From CBDCUW01 sp965222745 (GTDB lineage: Bacteria; Planctomycetota; Planctomycetia; Pirellulales; Pirellulaceae): 64,000 bases of DNA. A program made the translations under genes and the position numbers. Position 1 is the stretch's first letter. Every line of letters starts with the position of its first letter. This document shows, piece after piece, positions 26,706 through 35,738 of the stretch. The notes under the pieces were generated by a model. That model saw only the letters and a program-made list of their open reading frames with translations, was not told the origin of the DNA and searched no databases. The stretch covers positions 1,550,001 to 1,614,000 of the forward strand of contig CBDCUW010000004.1 in NCBI GenBank assembly GCA_965222745.1, read 5' to 3'.

Positions 26706-27596
26706 ATGACCAGAAGGTTCCAGATGATTCGTTGTGCTGCCGGCGTTGCCAGTGGCTTGTTGTTGGTCATGCTCTCCAGTGTTGCCGATGCCCAGATCGT
26801 ACGAGTCGGTCCGTTTGGCGGCGTGAGTGTTCGGGCGCCGTTCGTTTCGGTCGATACCTCGCCCTGGGGCGGCACAAGGGTTCGCGCCCCCTTCACCTCG
26901 GTCAACACCGGAGTCTACCGAGGTTGGGGTTACGGATACTACGGTCACGTCTATCACCATCATCACTACGCGCCCCGATACGTTGTTCCTGTTCCGCCGC
27001 CGGTGACCGTCTACCGGCCAGTGGTGCCGGTGACTGTTTACGAACCAGTTCCTGTGCCGGTGTATCAACCTCCCGCTTACAGGTCCTATTCCGTTCCAAC
27101 CGCCATCGGCTCTGCCGATCCAAGACTCCTTGCCGAGCAGCTTCGTGCGGCGGCAGTACGATTGGAACGAAGTTTGAGTAGTCGCCGCGACGATAGCGAC
27201 GTTTGGCTGAACTACTTGCAGCCTCGTCAGATCATCAATGCAATCGATCAGGGCGCCGATCCAGAGGGACTTCGCGGTTTGCTGGCCAACTACGACGGAG
27301 TCGTCGGGAACGTCCAACTCGTTTCGATTCGTTCGGCGCGAGGCTTTTCCGAAACAAGATCGTTGCTTCGTCAGCACATCGCCCGATCGGCGGCGCGTCC
27401 AGCGGTAGCCGAGCCCCAAGAATCTGTCCTCCGGCCAGCGACGAAGCCACCGGAATCAAACCTACCCAGACCTCGGTCACCCGAACCGATTCCCGCCGAA
27501 CCGGTCAAACCAGCAGCCGAAGGCGCGGAGGCCAATGACAGCGACGCCGGCCAAGAAGGCGAGCTCGTCAAAAAGAGAGCCCCCATCCCAATTTGA
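26706..27596 (+). CDS. Secreted Tyr/Pro-rich hypothetical protein
   Basis: A 296-residue protein from ATG 26706, preceded by GGGAGG at good spacing. The signal peptide is CAAGVASGLLLVMLSSVADA. Next come a low-complexity Tyr/His/Val/Pro stretch (YYGHVYHHHHYAPRYVVPVPPP) and a central helical domain (LLAEQLRAAAVRLERSLSSRRDDSDVWLNYLQPRQIINAID). The tail is Pro-rich and acidic (PPESNLPRPRSPEPIPAEP). The family is not named, although such secreted Tyr/Pro-rich proteins recur in planctomycetes. It may be a surface-layer or envelope component; no enzyme motif is visible. Confidence 0.75.
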   Translation: MTRRFQMIRCAAGVASGLLLVMLSSVADAQIVRVGPFGGVSVRAPFVSVDTSPWGGTRVRAPFTSVNTGVYRGWGYGYYGHVYHHHHYAPRYVVPVPPPVTVYRPVVPVTVYEPVPVPVYQPPAYRSYSVPTAIGSADPRLLAEQLRAAAVRLERSLSSRRDDSDVWLNYLQPRQIINAIDQGADPEGLRGLLANYDGVVGNVQLVSIRSARGFSETRSLLRQHIARSAARPAVAEPQESVLRPATKPPESNLPRPRSPEPIPAEPVKPAAEGAEANDSDAGQEGELVKKRAPIPI

Positions 27597-27608
27597 TTCT
27601 GGCTTCCA

Positions 27609-27641
27609 CGTTCCCCCACTCCCACTCTCCCCCACTCCCCA
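27609..27641. repeat. Pyrimidine-rich simple repeat (TCCCACTC type)
   Basis: This run of CCCACTC/CTCCC units lies after the secreted protein gene. Its complement matches the purine-rich GGGAGAGT run at 62712-62768, so it is a dispersed simple repeat rather than part of a gene. Confidence 0.7.
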
Positions 27642-27752
27642 ACAACGTGCCGCCCCGCACAACCGGCACCAAAAACACAACCGGTCCCCAATCGGTTTGC
27701 AGACCGATCTTCCCAGCTGGTGTTCAGCCGGCCGAAGCCGCGAATGTGACGC

Positions 27753-30128
27753 ATGCTAAAGCAACGCGTTACCGAGCTTGGAAACACCTTTCGCGGCCTC
27801 TGCTGGATGAACGATCAACCGCCTGCCGACAACGCCACCCGAAATCTGCGGGTAGGAAATGTCGCACCCAGCGAGACGGAACCACCCGATCCCGCTTCTC
27901 CTCAAGCGACGATTGACCGGCCGATCGATCAAGAATCGGCTGCCGCGGCCATCAAGGCGCTCCAACGAGTGGAACGAATGGTCGCTGAGTCCGATAGCGG
28001 GGATGACCCGATGATCGGACAGACCCTCGGCAAATACCGAATCGAAGCGTTGATCGGCCAGGGAGGGATGGGAAGAGTCTATCGTGCGCTGCAGACTCAT
28101 CCGGTGCGCAGAAACGTTGCCCTGAAAATCATGAGTTTGGATGTCGGTGGCCGATCCGGTTCGTCCCTGCAAAAAGCGCGGCAACGGTTCGTCGCTGAAG
28201 GCCAGGTTCTGGCCGCCATCCATCATCACGAAATCGCTTGCGTGTTTGATGCCGACACGACCGCCCGGGGCGAACCCTACTTTGTCATGGAACTTGCCGA
28301 GGGAGTGCCGCTGTCGAAGTTCTGCCAAGACAACACACTGACGGTTGCCCAGCGGATTCGACTGATTCAGCGGATCGCCCGCGCCGTCCATAGCGCTCAT
28401 CAACAAGGAATCGTTCACCGCGACCTGAAACCCGAAAACATTTTGGTCGCCAGCAGCAACGACGGTCCGGTCATCAAGATCGTTGACTTCGGTATCGCAA
28501 AAGTGTTGGAAGGCCACGATTCGATCGCCTCCGGTTTGACCGGGTGTGACCAGTTCATCGGAACGCCAGGCTATCTGAGTCCTGAACAGGCAACCGGAAG
28601 CGATGTCGATGCCAGGACCGACGTTTTTGCTCTGGGAGCGATCTTGTTCGAGTTGCTTTGCGGATCGACGCCGATCAATCGCACCGATACACCTTTTGAC
28701 AACTTCCTTGAACTTCGTTTGTTGACCCAAAGCTTTCACGCCCCTCAACCCAGCGCCCGCATCGCCGGGCGAGACAAATCGACTCGGCAACAGTTGGCTG
28801 ACCGGTGCCGTACCACCGTCGCTCAATTGCTGCGCGAGTGTCGCACCGACTTGGACTGGGTGGTGCTCAAGGCGCTCGCCCCTGATCGTGTCCACCGATA
28901 TGCCACCGCGGCCGACTTCGCGGACGACCTGCAGCGGATACTCGATGCCGAACCGACTCAAGCTGCCGCGCCCACCGTCGCCTACCGGGCTCGCAAGTTT
29001 GCTCAGCGACATCCGTTTGCAGTGATCACCGCGGCTTGCCTGATAACCTTCGCGGCGGTCGTCTTCGTTCATTGGCGCAGCGCCCATCAAGCGCGCATCG
29101 CACACCGAGTCGCCGTCAGTCACCAGTGCGATCGACTTTTGGACCAGGCCGATACGATTCACCAATCGATTCAAACCAGCAGCCAACATCCGCAAAGCAG
29201 TTTGGCGAAAGCGGCGGTGATGCTACAGCGCAGCAAGGATCTGCTCGATAGCGAACCGACTCTCCTAGGTCTACATTCGCGATGGAGCGAACTGAACGTA
29301 GCGATCGAGTCAGCCGAAGCGGCGTTTGATTTTGTGTCGTCCCTCGATGCCGCGCGGCAGATGACAACGATCGACCATCACAAAGTTGTCGTCGACGGTT
29401 TCGGAAGCGACCACGCGATCGAAACACTCGCCGGCGCCTTCCAAGAATATCACCTGCAACCTGGCGTCACCGATCCGGCCGTTGCCGCCAATCGGCTGAA
29501 ACAGCTGCCGGACGTTTTGCTACCGCATGTGATTGAAGCCCTTGACTTTTGGATCGGAGAAATCCAGCTTCACGGGGACAAGAATGTGGTGAATTGGCCA
29601 TTCGAAGTGCTGGCCGTTGTCGATCCCGATCCGAATCGAAACCGTTTGCGGCGAGCGATCATGGCGGGCGATGCAAGTGAACTGGAGTCGCTTGCTGCCG
29701 AGGGGATCGATCATCAACAACTTCCTTACAGCCGAGTCCAACTTGCCGCGGCGCTGGCAGTGGCCGGCAAAGATCCCCATGCCATCGAAGTGCTACGGCG
29801 GGCTCAGCGGGCGCATCCCGACAATTTCTGGATCAACCACCATTTGGCGTTGGCGCTGTCGCTGCAAGGCGATCAACAGTCGACCGAGGAGGCGGTGAGA
29901 TTCTTTACCGTCGCTTCGGCACTGCGTCCTGAGATCGCCGGCCCGTCGATGAACCTGGCGCTGGCCCTCGCATCAGCCGGCCGCCATGATGAAGCGATCG
30001 AGCAACTCCATCATGCACGGCAGCTTCATCCGGGTGTCGACGTGGCGCACAAAGAACTTACCGAAGCGATCCAGTCGGCATCGCCCACCGGCCGCGCAGT
30101 TCCGAAAAGCGAACGTCGTCCCGGATGA
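27753..30128 (+). CDS. Ser/Thr protein kinase with membrane anchor and TPR tail
   Basis: A 791-residue Hanks-type kinase. The glycine loop is LIGQGGMGRVY (residues 100-110), the ATP Lys is in VALKIMSLD, the catalytic loop is H222-R-D-L-K-P-E-N and the activation segment starts D245-F-G. The segment GTPGYLSPEQATG and the domain end near residue 395 complete it, so it looks active. A membrane segment follows (about 421-441, FAVITAACLITFAAVVFVHW). The remainder is outside or peripheral, with TPR-like repeats near residues 640-780 (LAVAGKDPHAIEVLRRAQRAHPDNFWINHHLALALSLQG). An ATG at 27807 is an alternative start. Phosphorylation targets are unknown; the T6SS genes at 31844 lie beyond an opposite-strand gene. 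Confidence 0.93.
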   Translation: MLKQRVTELGNTFRGLCWMNDQPPADNATRNLRVGNVAPSETEPPDPASPQATIDRPIDQESAAAAIKALQRVERMVAESDSGDDPMIGQTLGKYRIEALIGQGGMGRVYRALQTHPVRRNVALKIMSLDVGGRSGSSLQKARQRFVAEGQVLAAIHHHEIACVFDADTTARGEPYFVMELAEGVPLSKFCQDNTLTVAQRIRLIQRIARAVHSAHQQGIVHRDLKPENILVASSNDGPVIKIVDFGIAKVLEGHDSIASGLTGCDQFIGTPGYLSPEQATGSDVDARTDVFALGAILFELLCGSTPINRTDTPFDNFLELRLLTQSFHAPQPSARIAGRDKSTRQQLADRCRTTVAQLLRECRTDLDWVVLKALAPDRVHRYATAADFADDLQRILDAEPTQAAAPTVAYRARKFAQRHPFAVITAACLITFAAVVFVHWRSAHQARIAHRVAVSHQCDRLLDQADTIHQSIQTSSQHPQSSLAKAAVMLQRSKDLLDSEPTLLGLHSRWSELNVAIESAEAAFDFVSSLDAARQMTTIDHHKVVVDGFGSDHAIETLAGAFQEYHLQPGVTDPAVAANRLKQLPDVLLPHVIEALDFWIGEIQLHGDKNVVNWPFEVLAVVDPDPNRNRLRRAIMAGDASELESLAAEGIDHQQLPYSRVQLAAALAVAGKDPHAIEVLRRAQRAHPDNFWINHHLALALSLQGDQQSTEEAVRFFTVASALRPEIAGPSMNLALALASAGRHDEAIEQLHHARQLHPGVDVAHKELTEAIQSASPTGRAVPKSERRPG

Positions 30129-30134
30129 ATCGCG

Positions 30135-31637
30135 TCAGTGGATCAGGCGAAGGTCAAACACGATGCGCGAGTCGAACCAGTTGCTGTCGGCAACCGTGAT
30201 CCCGGTCGAAAAACCAAACTCCAGCAATCCCCAATCGCTTTGCGGATCCAGAACGAACCGGGCGCCGGGATAAAGTTCTACGGCGGTTGTTCCGTCGACT
30301 CTGGTGTCAACCGTTCCATCCGCCCGCGTTTGCCCGCCAAACAAGAAACTCAGCGTTCGCATCTCGAAAGTGGGAATCAACGCGAACACATCACTTTCCG
30401 CTGCGATGCTGGCCACTCCCCAACCGGTCGTCAGCACGTCGCCAGCGATTGGCGAAGTTCCTTTGATCGGTAGCCAATATTTGATCTCGCCGAACCAGTA
30501 GGTTTCCGGAGAAAGGCATTGCCTGACCAACAGTCCATGTTCCAGCGAAGTGTGCCCCGTTCCCAAACCCCGCTGGGCATTGCCAGTGGCCAGGTAGGTC
30601 CGAAAGATCGTGGCCAGCTTCGTCCTCTTGCCGTCCAACAACAACGACTGTGCGCCGACGACCATGTCTCCGAATCCGGTGGTGTTGTGGGCGCGGTCGG
30701 GGTCGAGCGATCGCAATGTGTATTGGGTCAACGCCATCGCTTTGTCGTTGCCGACCGCCATCCGAAAATGCAAGTCCTGCGCGTTGACGGAGATCTCGTC
30801 CGGTGCGGCGGCACCCCAGTAATATTCTGCCCGATCGGGCGTCCGCAATCCGGCGTCCAACTGATAATGCAGTCCGACGTGAGGCGTTCCGATAGCGGTA
30901 TCCAGGACGTTGGGCGCGAACATCACCCGTTCGTAACCAAGGCCGCGATCGTGCGACCGTTGCCGACGAAATCGATTCCCAATGCTGAATCGGCGCAAGT
31001 CCCAATCAGGCAATCGCCGATCCAGGTTTTGCCAGGGCGTCCAGTGACTGGCGACCGACTGCCCCCGACAAGTCGAACAACTTCCGTCAATACAAAGGCC
31101 GTCACAATGGGTCGCTTCCAAACCAACCGGCTCGCCGGTCGAAATCGATGGCGAGAAAGGAAGGACCGGAAATTCCCCAGAATTGATAGCATGGGGCGAG
31201 TCCAACGGTGCTCCGATGCTTGGCGACGGTAGCGGCGCGGGGGTAGGATCGGGCGGTGGCGGGACGAGGGCTTCGGGTGTCTCGGCCGGTGCAGGCATCT
31301 CAATTGGCTGAGGACTTGGAAGACGCTCCGGCGCAGTCGTCTCCTGCGGCAACGGCAAGTCGATGATCCGATCCGACTCGATCATCGCGGCATCCAGCTG
31401 CAATCCCTCCTCCAACGCCAATGCTTCGTCGACGATGGGGCTCGCTTTTGGCGGGCTCTCGGAAGTCTGGACCGGTAGCCCGTCACCTTCGGCACCATCC
31501 GCCGGCAAAGTGGCCGGTGAAGCAACGAACAAGGTGACCTGGGCGGTAGTCAGCACGATCAAGACAAGTCTGATCACACTTGGGGGACTGACCTCTTCGG
31601 CAGACGATGGATGGAACGGGGACGGAGTCAACACCAC
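30135..31637 (-). CDS. Outer-membrane beta-barrel-like protein with Pro-rich N-terminus
   Basis: A 500-residue protein. The N-terminus has a hydrophobic segment (VIRLVLIVLTTAQVTLFVASPATLPADG) that may be a signal peptide. A Pro/Glu-rich linker of about 100 residues follows (PETPEALVPPPPDPTPAPLPSPS). The C-terminal 270 residues have alternating strands such as HVGLHYQLDAGLRTPD, DLHFRMAVGNDKAMALTQYTL, TTGFGDMVVGAQSLLLDGK and DWGLLEFGFSTGITV. This is like the MetA-pathway/outer membrane beta-barrel family of about 14 strands. It converges with the kinase gene, 6 bases apart, and is divergent from tssK. Its role is probably an outer membrane channel or structural protein. Confidence 0.7.
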   Translation of the reverse strand: MVLTPSPFHPSSAEEVSPPSVIRLVLIVLTTAQVTLFVASPATLPADGAEGDGLPVQTSESPPKASPIVDEALALEEGLQLDAAMIESDRIIDLPLPQETTAPERLPSPQPIEMPAPAETPEALVPPPPDPTPAPLPSPSIGAPLDSPHAINSGEFPVLPFSPSISTGEPVGLEATHCDGLCIDGSCSTCRGQSVASHWTPWQNLDRRLPDWDLRRFSIGNRFRRQRSHDRGLGYERVMFAPNVLDTAIGTPHVGLHYQLDAGLRTPDRAEYYWGAAAPDEISVNAQDLHFRMAVGNDKAMALTQYTLRSLDPDRAHNTTGFGDMVVGAQSLLLDGKRTKLATIFRTYLATGNAQRGLGTGHTSLEHGLLVRQCLSPETYWFGEIKYWLPIKGTSPIAGDVLTTGWGVASIAAESDVFALIPTFEMRTLSFLFGGQTRADGTVDTRVDGTTAVELYPGARFVLDPQSDWGLLEFGFSTGITVADSNWFDSRIVFDLRLIH

Positions 31638-31843
31638 CGCGTCGGAGAAAACTCAAGACAGACTTTCGACCTGCTGGGTTACTATCAGTCGACGGCGCGT
31701 GAAACTCGATCGTTTCGACTCTGCCGTTTTTATCGTCTGGAAGTGTTGTGACGAATTAGCTAATCTCCCTGCAACCGTTGGCGCTGCGCAAACCGCCGGT
31801 GCTGGCGCAGAGACGATCCGTGGAACGTTCGGAAAGGAATCCG

Positions 31844-33310
31844 ATGCAGAATCTCCCGGTCCATTGGCACGAAGGGCTATTCCTTCGGCCGCACCACCTG
31901 CAAGCTTGGGACCGCCATTGGCACGAAAGCCACACCGCTTCACAGCGCTGGCAGAGCCCGTATAGCTATGGACTGGCTGGCATCCAGATCAATCCGGATG
32001 CTCTTGCCGCGGGTTTTTTTCAGCTCGATTCACTCCGCGCAAAGATGCCCGAAGGAACTTTGGTCGAACTGACGCCGGGGGAACCGACCGAGCGAGTCGA
32101 TTTGCGTCCGGGCCTGGTCGATTCGGAATCCTCACCCGCCTCGATCCCGATCCAGGGTGGGCGGACCGTCGACGTTTTTGCGGCGGTACCTCGCTTGCAG
32201 TTGGGCGGTGTGAATGTCTCGTCGCAAGAAGACAATTCGGCAGCCCGTTATCGGCAACTTCAGGTACACGTTCCCGATGAAGCAGACGGCGCCAGCGTAG
32301 AACCGGTGATCTTTCGACGCGTCAATCTCAAGTTGATGTTGTCGACCGATGATCTGGCTGGATACGACACCCTGCGAATTGCACGGGTTGTTCGAGGTAC
32401 CACCGGTGGTGCGATCGCCGAATTGGATGACCAATACGTGCCGCCGCTGTTGGACTGCGCCGCCTGGCCGGCGATGCGTCATCGAATGCTGCGGCCCATT
32501 CACGACATGATCATGTTGCGGGTCGAAATGCTGGCCCAGCTGGTCAACGACCACAGCACGGCAATGGATGCTTGTCATCCGGGAGACTTGCAGCGGATCC
32601 TGATGCTGCAAACGCTGAACCAAGGGGCCGCGGTCACCAGCGTCTTGAATCAATCGGGCGGAGTGCGTCCCTGGACCGCCTACTTGGAACTCGCCCGGAT
32701 CGCCGGTGCGCTGGACCTGTTTGCCCCGCAACGAACCGTCCAGCCGATCGCCCCCTACGACCACGACGCGTTGGGACCGCTGTTTCGTTCCCTGCGAGTT
32801 CGTATCGAATCGCAGATCGCATCAGTTGGGCAAAACGCGTATCAACAACGGTTCTTTGTCGGATCGGGCATGGGCATGCAGGTCAGCCTGGATCCGAAAT
32901 GGGCGATGAACGGTTGGTGCTGTGTTTTGGGCGTCCGCCGAGGCCAGCTTTCAGAACAGGCGTTGGAAAAACTTCTCTCGCCCGGCCGCCTCGATTGGAA
33001 ACTCGGCAGCGGCCGACAAGTGGAAATGTTGTACAGCAAGCGGGCTCGTGGCGTCGAATTATCGCTACTGCAAAACATACCAAAACTGCTTCCGTCACAA
33101 TCGGATTGGAGTTTTTACGAAATCCGCAACCAGGGACCTGCCTGGACCGACGTGTTGGATACCGGCACGCTGGCGCTGCGGCTTCGCGAAGACTTGATCG
33201 ACAACCGCAGCGAACTGTCGGGCAACCAAACGCTGCGCGTGCGATTGGGTGAACAGAGTACAAAACTTCAATTCGCGATCTTCGCATACGACCAATCGGC
33301 ACAGGCATGA
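31844..33310 (+). CDS. tssK: Type VI secretion baseplate subunit TssK
   Basis: A 488-residue protein from ATG 31844, with GGAAAGGA 7 bases upstream. The N-terminus VHWHEGLFLRPHHLQAWDRHW is the family signature of TssK (ImpJ/VasE), the trimeric adaptor connecting the T6SS baseplate to the membrane complex. Other family segments are AAVPRLQLGGVNVSSQE, RDMIMLRVEML-like helices and FVGSGMGMQVSLDPKW. Length and layout are usual. The stop overlaps the tssL start by 4 bases, so translation is coupled. The phage-sheath genes (tssB, tssC, tssE, tssF, tssG), hcp, vgrG and clpV are not in the window. Confidence 0.95.
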   Translation: MQNLPVHWHEGLFLRPHHLQAWDRHWHESHTASQRWQSPYSYGLAGIQINPDALAAGFFQLDSLRAKMPEGTLVELTPGEPTERVDLRPGLVDSESSPASIPIQGGRTVDVFAAVPRLQLGGVNVSSQEDNSAARYRQLQVHVPDEADGASVEPVIFRRVNLKLMLSTDDLAGYDTLRIARVVRGTTGGAIAELDDQYVPPLLDCAAWPAMRHRMLRPIHDMIMLRVEMLAQLVNDHSTAMDACHPGDLQRILMLQTLNQGAAVTSVLNQSGGVRPWTAYLELARIAGALDLFAPQRTVQPIAPYDHDALGPLFRSLRVRIESQIASVGQNAYQQRFFVGSGMGMQVSLDPKWAMNGWCCVLGVRRGQLSEQALEKLLSPGRLDWKLGSGRQVEMLYSKRARGVELSLLQNIPKLLPSQSDWSFYEIRNQGPAWTDVLDTGTLALRLREDLIDNRSELSGNQTLRVRLGEQSTKLQFAIFAYDQSAQA

Positions 33311-33951
33311 ATCGCGATTCCTTCGATCGTTTTGTGGACGGCTACATCGAAAACGTGCTCGATGTCGTCGAACGTTTGGAACAACAAGAACCGGTTTCCG
33401 CCGAAGAACTCCACCAATCGCTGGTTGGGCAACTGCGTGACGGACGGCGGGTTGTACACGACCAAGAAGACTGGGAAGCCGCCGCTTATGCACTTGCGGC
33501 TTGGACCGACGAGTTGATGTTGGACCTGCCCTGGCAAGGACGATCGTGGTGGAACGATCATCCACTGGAAACGAACCTGTTTGGCACTCGGCTATGCAGC
33601 GAGCGGTTTTTCGAGCTTGCGAAAGCCGCGGCCCGCGATCGTTCCGATAGCGTGCTGAGGGTCTTCCATGATTGCGTGTTGCTGGGATTTCGCGGTCTCT
33701 ATTCGATCCCCGGGCAAAACACGTCGATCACCAACCACCTTGGCATCCCGCCCACGTTGCAGCAGTGGATCGTCGAAGTGCAACAACGTCTTGCCGATGA
33801 TTCGGCCGGCCGCGGACCCGCAAAACGGCTTCGCAGCCTACCCGGTGCGGCCCCTCTCGAACAACGACGGAGCATTGTGTGGTGGACGGTAGCGTCGTGC
33901 ACCATGATTGCGATCAATGTGACCATCTACAGCCTGCTCATTCGTTCTTAA
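33307..33951 (+). CDS. tssL: Type VI secretion membrane protein TssL/DotU (IcmH)
   Basis: A 214-residue protein overlapping tssK. The DotU/TssL family is a C-tail-anchored inner membrane protein that interacts with TssK and TssM. Family features are the N-terminal helical cytoplasmic domain (DVVERLEQQEPVSAEELHQSLVGQLRD, WEAAAYALAAWTDELMLDLPWQGRSWWNDHPLETNLFGTRL), LRVFHDCVLLGFRGLYSI, and a single C-terminal membrane span (WWTVASCTMIAINVTIYSLLIRS). There is no OmpA-like periplasmic peptidoglycan-binding domain. Confidence 0.92.
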   Translation: MNRDSFDRFVDGYIENVLDVVERLEQQEPVSAEELHQSLVGQLRDGRRVVHDQEDWEAAAYALAAWTDELMLDLPWQGRSWWNDHPLETNLFGTRLCSERFFELAKAAARDRSDSVLRVFHDCVLLGFRGLYSIPGQNTSITNHLGIPPTLQQWIVEVQQRLADDSAGRGPAKRLRSLPGAAPLEQRRSIVWWTVASCTMIAINVTIYSLLIRS

Positions 33952-33965
33952 TACGAGTTGGATCC

Positions 33966-35651
33966 ATGTCGGACGACGAAAAACCGAGTATTGTCGAGCG
34001 CTTGAAGTCGCGGTTGCGATTTTCGCTTGCCGTGTATGCTGCTGCGGCTGTTGGAATCTCGCTTGTCCTGCTCGCTGCGCTAGCCTGGTTGTTGTACTCG
34101 TTGGATCCGTCACGCATCGCCTGGGGCGACTACATGACGATCGATCGGGCGGTCGGATTGTTGGCCTTGTGGGTCATGGCCTGCTTTACCACTTATTTCA
34201 CCGTTCGCATTTGGATGTCCGATTTGCCCGTCGGCAACACTCGAATTCGCGAAGGTTGGAACGCTGGTATCACAATGTTGTCCAAGCATAGCGCGACACT
34301 TTCCCAACGGCCCTGCTTTTTAGTCTTGGGATGCATGACCCGCCATCAACAAGATTCCTGGGTCGGCGCCGAGGGGTACAGCACTTCTTCCGACGATGCC
34401 GGTTTGACTCCAGCGATTGATTGGCACCTGAGTGACGATCGTATCTTGATCTTTTGCCGTGATGTTGGTGTTTATGGCGGCCTGTTGCGAGATGCCGATT
34501 CAGTGGGGCGTGTTCCCGCAGCACCAGCAGCTTCGATCGAGCAATCCGATGCGGACCAGTCTGATGAAACGGCCAAACCAGTAGTCGACAGCGAAGCTCC
34601 CGCAAGCGATCTCGCCGAATCAACCCAAGAACAAGAAGCGGACCACGAAACAAGTGAAGGTGAAACCGACAATCTGGTCATTGCCCCAACATCCTCCTCC
34701 CCCACTGCGTTGACGACCGCTCCGGTGGCGACCGATACCGCGGTCAAACCGGCATCGACCGCCGTGACCGACGCCATGCGATCGCTCGATCGCGTCAACC
34801 AATTGGTTCACGACGTCCAACAAGTGACTGCGATCGTTCCCCGGGAAGTCGTGCCTGAAATCGAATCGCTCTCTTCAGTCGAAACGTCGGCATGCCAGGA
34901 ATCGTTGTCAGAACTTTGCACACGATTGCGAGCAGCGCGGTTCCCCCACAGCGGCATCAACGGCACTCTGGTCATTGTCGATTCAAGCTCGCTTGAACAC
35001 GAGGAATCGGCACGAAAAATCGGCCGAGCGGTGGGCAGCGACCTGGAGCAAATACGCAGTGAGCTTGGTGTGTGGAGTCCGGTCACGATGATGGTGTCGG
35101 AAACCGATTATCAACGAGATTGCGCGGAACTTTTCCGGCGTTTACGAATCGTCGACAAAGAGGACTCTTCCGCATTGGGGCAAACGTTTGATTCCGAGCA
35201 GATTCCCACTGTCGAATCAATGAATGCACTGGCCGATGACGCGATTCATCAAATCGAAAGCCGAATCCACCGTCTCTTTCGCAGCCCGCGCGCTACCACG
35301 CAGCCTCACAATCACCGACTGGTTCGCATGTTGATTCGTTGCCGGCGATGGCGGTCTGCCTTGCGTTCTTTGTTGGTAGAAAGCTGCACACCTTGCGGTG
35401 CCTCCGAAACAGACACTACACCAATCGTCAGCGGTCTCTTTGTCGGTTCTCCCGACCCATCACCGATCACGCAGACCTTCACTCAGGCAGTTTTTGATCG
35501 GATGGTCAGCCAACAGAACCACCTGGCGTGGACAGCACAACAACAGCAACGAACCTCCCGCCATCGCCGACTGCTAAAAACCCTAACCGCAGTCACCGCG
35601 ATTCTCACCCTCGCGATGCTCCTTCAACTGACATGGGTACTCTTCTCCTAG
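33966..35651 (+). CDS. Short TssM/IcmF-like protein without a clear Walker A
   Basis: A 561-residue protein from ATG 33966, 14 bases after tssL. Two N-terminal membrane segments (VYAAAAVGISLVLLAALAWLLY; VGLLALWVMACFTTYF) and a cytoplasmic domain follow the TssM layout. RPCFLVLGC is in the place of the PWYLVIG strand, and DWHLSDDRILIFCRDVGVYGG matches the D-W-W-F-D-A-V-L-I-D-T-A-G segment. HSGINGTLVIVDSSSL and ELGVWSPVTMMVSETD match TssM's INGVL and LGVRFPVYV segments. The GxxGxGKT loop is missing and the protein is half the usual length, lacking most of the periplasmic part. A Ser/Thr/Glu-rich insert (residues about 180-280) lies in the middle. It ends with a membrane segment, 18 bases before the IS. 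Confidence 0.7.
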   Translation: MSDDEKPSIVERLKSRLRFSLAVYAAAAVGISLVLLAALAWLLYSLDPSRIAWGDYMTIDRAVGLLALWVMACFTTYFTVRIWMSDLPVGNTRIREGWNAGITMLSKHSATLSQRPCFLVLGCMTRHQQDSWVGAEGYSTSSDDAGLTPAIDWHLSDDRILIFCRDVGVYGGLLRDADSVGRVPAAPAASIEQSDADQSDETAKPVVDSEAPASDLAESTQEQEADHETSEGETDNLVIAPTSSSPTALTTAPVATDTAVKPASTAVTDAMRSLDRVNQLVHDVQQVTAIVPREVVPEIESLSSVETSACQESLSELCTRLRAARFPHSGINGTLVIVDSSSLEHEESARKIGRAVGSDLEQIRSELGVWSPVTMMVSETDYQRDCAELFRRLRIVDKEDSSALGQTFDSEQIPTVESMNALADDAIHQIESRIHRLFRSPRATTQPHNHRLVRMLIRCRRWRSALRSLLVESCTPCGASETDTTPIVSGLFVGSPDPSPITQTFTQAVFDRMVSQQNHLAWTAQQQQRTSRHRRLLKTLTAVTAILTLAMLLQLTWVLFS

Positions 35652-35669
35652 ACACCCTCGCCAACCTAA

Positions 35670-35685
35670 GGGCTTGCAAGACAAT
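35670..35685 (+). repeat. IS left inverted repeat
   Basis: GGGCTTGCAAGACAAT differs by one base from the right repeat at 36969-36984. Confidence 0.9.
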
Positions 35686-35738
35686 AAGCTACCGTATTGA
35701 TCTTGCCGTTGGGCAGGAGGATTTCCGATACTTGCGGG

